Source: Liolophura sinensis
Lineage: Eukaryota > Mollusca > Polyplacophora > Chitonida > Chitonidae
Length of the DNA stretch: 64,000 nucleotides
NCBI RefSeq assembly: GCF_032854445.1
Contig: NC_088300.1
Span: 53,482,984-53,546,983, forward strand
Reading direction: 5' to 3'
Part shown: in pieces, positions 62,201-64,000 of the stretch
Layout: every line of letters starts with the position of its first letter
Numbering within the stretch: position 1 is the first letter of the stretch
Notes under the pieces: generated by a model
The model's database searches: none
What the model was told of the DNA's origin: nothing
Seen by the model: the letters and a program-made list of their open reading frames with translations, nothing else
Made by a program: the position numbers and the translations under genes

Positions 62201-64000
62201 GCTTTTTTTTTCTGATTGTATATTTGAACATTCAAATGCGGTAGCTTATCCACGTTGGATTGACCAATCAAGGACCTCAAATTTTCTTATCACTGTGATA
62301 AGTTAGAATACTGATTTATAGACTTGAAGATCCTGATTCAATGATTGATTAAGTGAAGGAAACCAGAGTTCTCAGGGGACTGAAGGCCCTTAAGTAAGAG
62401 CATCCACTGATAGCCATACAGTGTACCTCAGCCCTCACACAGAATACATGGCAGATATGTCAGACTACAGTTTTCTACACCTAACTGACAGCCATACATG
62501 AGTCTGGGTCACACAGAATACATGGCAGATATGTCAGACTACAGTTTTCTACACCTCACTGACTGCCACACCTAAGTCTGGGTCACACAGAATACATGGC
62601 AGATATGTTAGACTACAGTTTTCTACACCTCACTGACAGCCACACCTAAGTCTGGGTCACACAGAGTACCTGGCAGATATGTCAGACTACAGTTTTCTAC
62701 ACCTCACTGACTGCCACACCTAAGTCTGGGTCACACAGAGTACATGGCAGATATGTCAGACTACAGTTTTCTACACCTCACTGACTGCCACACCTAAGTC
62801 TGGGTCACACAGAATACATGGCAGATATGTTAGACTACAGTTTTCTACACCTCACTGACTGCCACACCTAAGTCTAGGTCACACAGAGTACCTGGCAGAT
62901 ATGTCAGACTACAGTTTTCTACACCTCACTGACTGCCACACCTAAGTCTGGGTCACACAGAGTACCTGGCAGATATGTCAGACTACAGTTTTCTACACCT
63001 CACTGACAGCCACACCTAAGTCTAGGTCACACAGAGCACATGGCTCATATGTCAGACTACTGTTTTCTACACCTCACTGACTGCCATACTTGAGTCTGGG
63101 TCACACAGAGCACATGGCTCATATGTCAGACTACACCTCACTGACTGCCATATCTGAGTCTGGGATGCACAGAGGATATGACAGATATGTTAGACTTCAG
63201 TTTTCTACACCTCACTGACTGCCACACCTAAGTCTGGGTCACACAGAGTACCTGGCAGATATGTTAGACTACAGTTTTCTACACCTCACTGACTGCCACA
63301 CCTAAGTCTGGGTCACACAAAGCACATGGCTCATATGTCAGACTACAGTTTTCTACACCTCACTGACTGCCACACCTAAGTCTAGGTCACACAGAGTACC
63401 TGGCAGATATGTTAGACTACAGTTTTCTAGACCTTACTGACTGCCACACTTAAGTCTGGGTCACACAGAGCACATGGCTCATATGTCAGACTACTGTTTT
63501 CTACACCTCACTGACTGCCATTCCTGAGTCTGAGTCACACAGAGCACATGGCTCATATGTCAGACTACTGTTTTTCTACACCTCACTGACTGCCACACCT
63601 AAGTCTGGGTCACACAGAGTACCTGGCAGATATGTTAGACTTCAGTTTTCTACACCTCACTGACTGCCATACCTGAGTCTGGGTCACATAGAGCACATGG
63701 CTCATATGTCAGACTACTGTTTTCTACACCTCACTGACAGCCATTCCCGAGTCTGGGTCACATAGAGGACATAGCAGATATGTCAGACTACAGTTTTCTA
63801 CACCTCACTGACTGCCATACCTGAGTCTGGATAGCACAGGATGTCAGGCTACTGTTTTCTACACCTCACTGACAGCCATACCCGAGTCTGGGTCACACAG
63901 AGGACATAGCAGATATGTCAGACTACAGTTTTCTACACCTCACTGACTGCCATACCCGAGTCTGGGTCCACGGCTGCTCCTCCCTTCACCATCATCTTCA
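53189..64000 (-). CDS. PARP1: Poly(ADP-ribose) polymerase 1, C-terminal half (whole locus in window, 13 exons, 5' partial)
   Basis: Nuclear enzyme that senses DNA breaks and transfers ADP-ribose from NAD+ to proteins. The thirteen minus-strand exons here give about 485 residues. They cover the stretch before the WGR domain ([11 protein letters not shown]), the WGR domain ([14 protein letters not shown]), the helical regulatory domain ([34 protein letters not shown]) and the ADP-ribosyltransferase domain ([54 protein letters not shown]). The catalytic His, Tyr and Glu are all present. The WGR domain with the upstream [11 protein letters not shown] segment, plus overall similarity, fits PARP1 better than PARP2 or PARP3. 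The zinc fingers and BRCT domain lie beyond the right edge. The C-terminus is slightly shorter than the human protein (ends FDFKW). All junctions checked are GT-AG and keep frame. The introns carry three minisatellites and several SINE pieces. Confidence 0.95.
53262..53965 (-). other. PARP1 last intron
   Basis: 704 bp, phase 2, donor GA|GTATCC and acceptor CCTTAG. It splits the catalytic Glu codon (GA|A). The upstream exon's frame stays open into the intron for over 100 bp, which could mislead gene finders into a false C-terminus. No repeats. Confidence 0.85.
53966..54080 (-). CDS. PARP1: PARP1 exon ([10 protein letters not shown]...SLLYNE)
   Basis: Starts after CCCTATCAG|G and reads '[17 protein letters not shown]', then '[14 protein letters not shown]'. 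Matches the PARP1 stretch leading to the catalytic Glu. Confidence 0.93.
54081..54535 (-). other. PARP1 intron, 455 bp
   Basis: Phase 1 intron (donor AAGG|GTGAGT, acceptor CCCTATCAG). AT-rich, nothing else seen. Confidence 0.8.
54536..54597 (-). CDS. PARP1: PARP1 exon ([21 protein letters not shown])
   Basis: A 62-nt exon after TTTACAG|G. It encodes '[17 protein letters not shown]', matching the NAD-binding region following ALGNM in PARP1. Ends AAAGG|GTGAGT. Confidence 0.93.
54598..55106 (-). other. PARP1 intron, 509 bp
   Basis: Phase 2 intron, donor AACAT|GTGAGT. AT-rich with T-runs; nothing else seen. Confidence 0.8.
55107..55234 (-). CDS. PARP1: PARP1 exon ([22 protein letters not shown])
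   Basis: 128 nt after TGTTTCAG|A. Contains '[17 protein letters not shown]' with the conserved catalytic Tyr region, and '[10 protein letters not shown]'. Confidence 0.95.
55235..55576 (-). other. PARP1 intron, 342 bp
   Basis: Phase 0 intron, donor GTT|GTAAGC. Nothing else seen. Confidence 0.8.
55577..55729 (-). CDS. PARP1: PARP1 exon ([19 protein letters not shown])
   Basis: 153 nt, exactly 51 codons. Reads '[16 protein letters not shown]', then '[19 protein letters not shown]' with the catalytic His, and 'RIAPPEAPV'. Almost identical to the vertebrate block. Confidence 0.96.
55730..56258 (-). other. PARP1 intron, 529 bp, with a SINE piece
   Basis: Phase 0 intron. Holds the dispersed-repeat fragment at 56030-56215, which lies only about 45 bp from the upstream exon's donor (56258). 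Confidence 0.8.
56030..56215 (-). repeat. Dispersed repeat, probably the body of a tRNA-derived SINE
   Basis: Plus strand 'TTTAATGTCGGTTTCAACA', 'CATCATGGTGTCTCCTTGTC', 'CTCACTGGAACACCATACTG', 'CAGACACCACACGCAGGG' and 'AGTCACATTATAGTGACACC' match a repeat body I associate with mollusc genomes. I infer it belongs to the family whose head is at 43908, because that family's head-proximal 'ACCTTAAAA' segment goes with this body. Low certainty on the pairing. Confidence 0.5.
56259..56357 (-). CDS. PARP1: PARP1 exon ([21 protein letters not shown])
   Basis: 99 nt, 33 codons, after ACCTGCCAG... numbering from acceptor CAG|GTGTTGG. Encodes the junction between the helical domain and the catalytic domain ('[19 protein letters not shown]'). 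Confidence 0.94.
56358..57646 (-). other. PARP1 intron with the 32-bp minisatellite
   Basis: 1,289-bp phase 0 intron. About half of it is the 32-bp array (56920-57580); the rest is AT-rich. Confidence 0.85.
56920..57580. repeat. Minisatellite, 32-bp unit, ~20 copies
   Basis: Unit TGTTTATGGCAATGTTTCCC / CTTACACGTGCC, 32 bp. Copies alternate between 'TTTATGGCAATG' and 'TTTATAGCAATG' types, with a higher-order pattern in the middle: a block with the shorter 'CCTACACAACTTG' variant recurs at about 57130 and 57322. The outermost copies (56920 and 57555) are strongly worn. Confidence 0.9.
57647..57769 (-). CDS. PARP1: PARP1 exon ([22 protein letters not shown])
   Basis: 123 nt, 41 codons. '[17 protein letters not shown]' is a signature of the PARP1 helical domain, followed by '[15 protein letters not shown]'. 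Phase 0 at both ends. Confidence 0.95.
57770..58307 (-). other. PARP1 intron, 538 bp
   Basis: Phase 0 intron, donor AAG|GTAAGC. AT-rich; no array or SINE seen. Confidence 0.8.
58308..58430 (-). CDS. PARP1: PARP1 exon ([20 protein letters not shown])
   Basis: 123 nt, 41 codons. '[13 protein letters not shown]' is a near-invariant PARP1/2/3 helical-domain motif. Phase 0 both ends. Confidence 0.96.
58431..59622 (-). other. PARP1 intron with the 27-bp minisatellite
   Basis: 1,192-bp phase 0 intron, donor AAG|GTAAAG. About three quarters of it is the 27-bp array. Confidence 0.85.
58621..59491. repeat. Minisatellite, 27-bp unit, ~32 copies
   Basis: Unit CACACATACTGATGGGACTG / TATAAAT or TATGTAT, 27 bp. 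Sub-types (GGGACTGTATGTAT, GTGACTGTACAAAT, AGGACTGTACTAAT) occur in repeated order, showing duplication of multi-unit blocks. Because 27 is a multiple of three, several frames stay open on both strands across the whole array. Confidence 0.95.
59623..59706 (-). CDS. PARP1: PARP1 exon ([20 protein letters not shown])
   Basis: 84 nt, 28 codons, with '[19 protein letters not shown]', the classic start of the PARP regulatory helical region. Confidence 0.96.
59707..60060 (-). other. PARP1 intron, 354 bp
   Basis: Phase 0 intron with two A-runs (about 59909 and 59930). Nothing else seen. Confidence 0.8.
60061..60183 (-). CDS. PARP1: PARP1 exon ([20 protein letters not shown])
   Basis: 123 nt, 41 codons after acceptor ACCTAG|G. 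'[19 protein letters not shown]' matches the PARP1 helical domain start; '[17 protein letters not shown]' is the variable linker after WGR. Confidence 0.95.
60248..60335 (-). repeat. Very degenerate SINE trace
   Basis: Plus strand 'TGTATTTATTTACTTGACTG', 'TTTAACTCCACCCTCAAGAA' and 'ATTTTCATGTCTATACAGG' follow the inverted tail and first part of the core in order. Heavily diverged. Confidence 0.4.
60591..60682. repeat. 33-bp tandem repeat, ~2.8 copies
   Basis: TAATCTATTAAACCTATATT / TTAATGTTGCTAT repeated at 60591, 60624 and (partial, one change) 60657. Confidence 0.85.
60982..61180 (-). CDS. PARP1: PARP1 exon, WGR domain core
   Basis: 199 nt after TGTTTCAG|A. Reads '[20 protein letters not shown]', '[20 protein letters not shown]' and '[15 protein letters not shown]'. 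The WGR motif is intact; this domain contacts DNA ends and relays activation to the catalytic domain. Confidence 0.96.
61181..61737 (-). other. PARP1 intron, 557 bp, with a SINE tail trace
   Basis: Phase 2 intron, donor AAGGC|GTAAGC. A (TTTA)n tract and SINE trace lie at 61212-61285. Confidence 0.8.
61212..61285 (-). repeat. (TTTA)n tract with a worn SINE end
   Basis: Six or so TTTA units followed by 'CCATTGTTGCTTAACACCAT' and 'TTAAGAGTTGTTCACTTACA', which tracks the inverted SINE 3' end (tail, then GTTTTACGCCGTACTCAAGAAT) with many changes. Confidence 0.5.
61738..61870 (-). CDS. PARP1: PARP1 exon, start of the WGR domain
   Basis: 133 nt after CCCATAG|G. '[20 protein letters not shown]' and '[18 protein letters not shown]' match the first strands of the PARP1 WGR domain. 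Confidence 0.95.
61871..63955 (-). other. PARP1 intron with the 74-bp array
   Basis: 2,085-bp phase 1 intron, donor TCGG|GTATGG, acceptor CCCATAG. The 5' three quarters (in transcript terms) is the 74-bp array; about 500 bp next to the acceptor is ordinary AT-rich sequence. Confidence 0.85.
62405..63955. repeat. Minisatellite, 74-bp unit, ~21 copies, containing the exon-end/5' splice-site sequence
   Basis: Unit (plus strand) CATGGCAGATATGTCAGACT / ACAGTTTTCTACACCTCACT / GACTGCCACACCTAAGTCTG / GGTCACACAGAATA, 74 bp (for example 62521 to 62595). The array runs to the exon boundary at 63956 without a gap. On the minus strand each unit includes GACCCAGACTTAGGTGTGGC or close variants, equivalent to the real exon end plus donor GACCCAGACTCGGGTATGGC. 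Sub-types (CATGGCAGATATG, CATGGCTCATATG) are interspersed. Units nearest the exon keep CCATACCTGAG or CCATACCCGAG; distant ones read CCACACCTAAG. Confidence 0.92.
63956..64000 (-). CDS. PARP1: PARP1 exon, cut by the window edge
   Basis: Partial exon reading '[15 protein letters not shown]' up to donor TCGG|GTATGG. This is the conserved stretch just before the WGR domain in PARP1. The rest of the gene lies to the right. Confidence 0.92.

Overview
The window is animal nuclear DNA, AT-rich, with spliced genes, long non-coding stretches, microsatellites, several minisatellites and many decayed SINE copies. One SINE family (tRNA-derived head, a conserved core reading 'CCACCATAATGCTGG...TATAAGTGAAATATTCTTGAGTACGGCGTAAAACACC', AAAT-type tail) is one I associate with mollusc genomes, so a mollusc or other lophotrochozoan is the likely source (inference). 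No bacterial gene, CRISPR array or rRNA gene was seen.

Left side (4.6-16.7 kb, minus strand): one gene for a large membrane-anchored protein with THREE tandem type-B carboxylesterase (neuroligin/cholinesterase-like) domains. Exon 1 (15025-16610) has a signal peptide and domain 1. Exon 2 (9214-10899) has the C-terminal end of domain 1, an acidic linker and domain 2. Exon 3 (5369-7029) has the end of domain 2 plus domain 3. Exon 4 (4624-5002) has the end of domain 3, one transmembrane helix and a basic 9-10 residue tail. All three introns are phase 2 and interrupt the same site in each domain. Domains 1 and 2 keep the Ser-Asp-His triad. Domain 3 has lost Ser (Glu instead), the oxyanion HGG motif and His, and its exon carries three reading-frame breaks.

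Middle (16.7-53.2 kb): gene-poor. It holds SINE fragments, (TA)n, (CA)n and (TTTA)n tracts, a 48-bp minisatellite and a few short open frames of doubtful meaning. One is a possible signal-peptide exon at 26919-27058.

Right side (53.2-64.0 kb, minus strand): the 3' half of PARP1, 13 exons (the first runs off the window edge) covering the WGR domain, the alpha-helical regulatory domain and the ADP-ribosyltransferase domain with the His-Tyr-Glu triad intact. Its introns hold three different minisatellites (74, 27 and 32 bp units). The 74-bp array runs right up to an exon end, and its unit contains a copy of that exon's last bases and 5' splice site.
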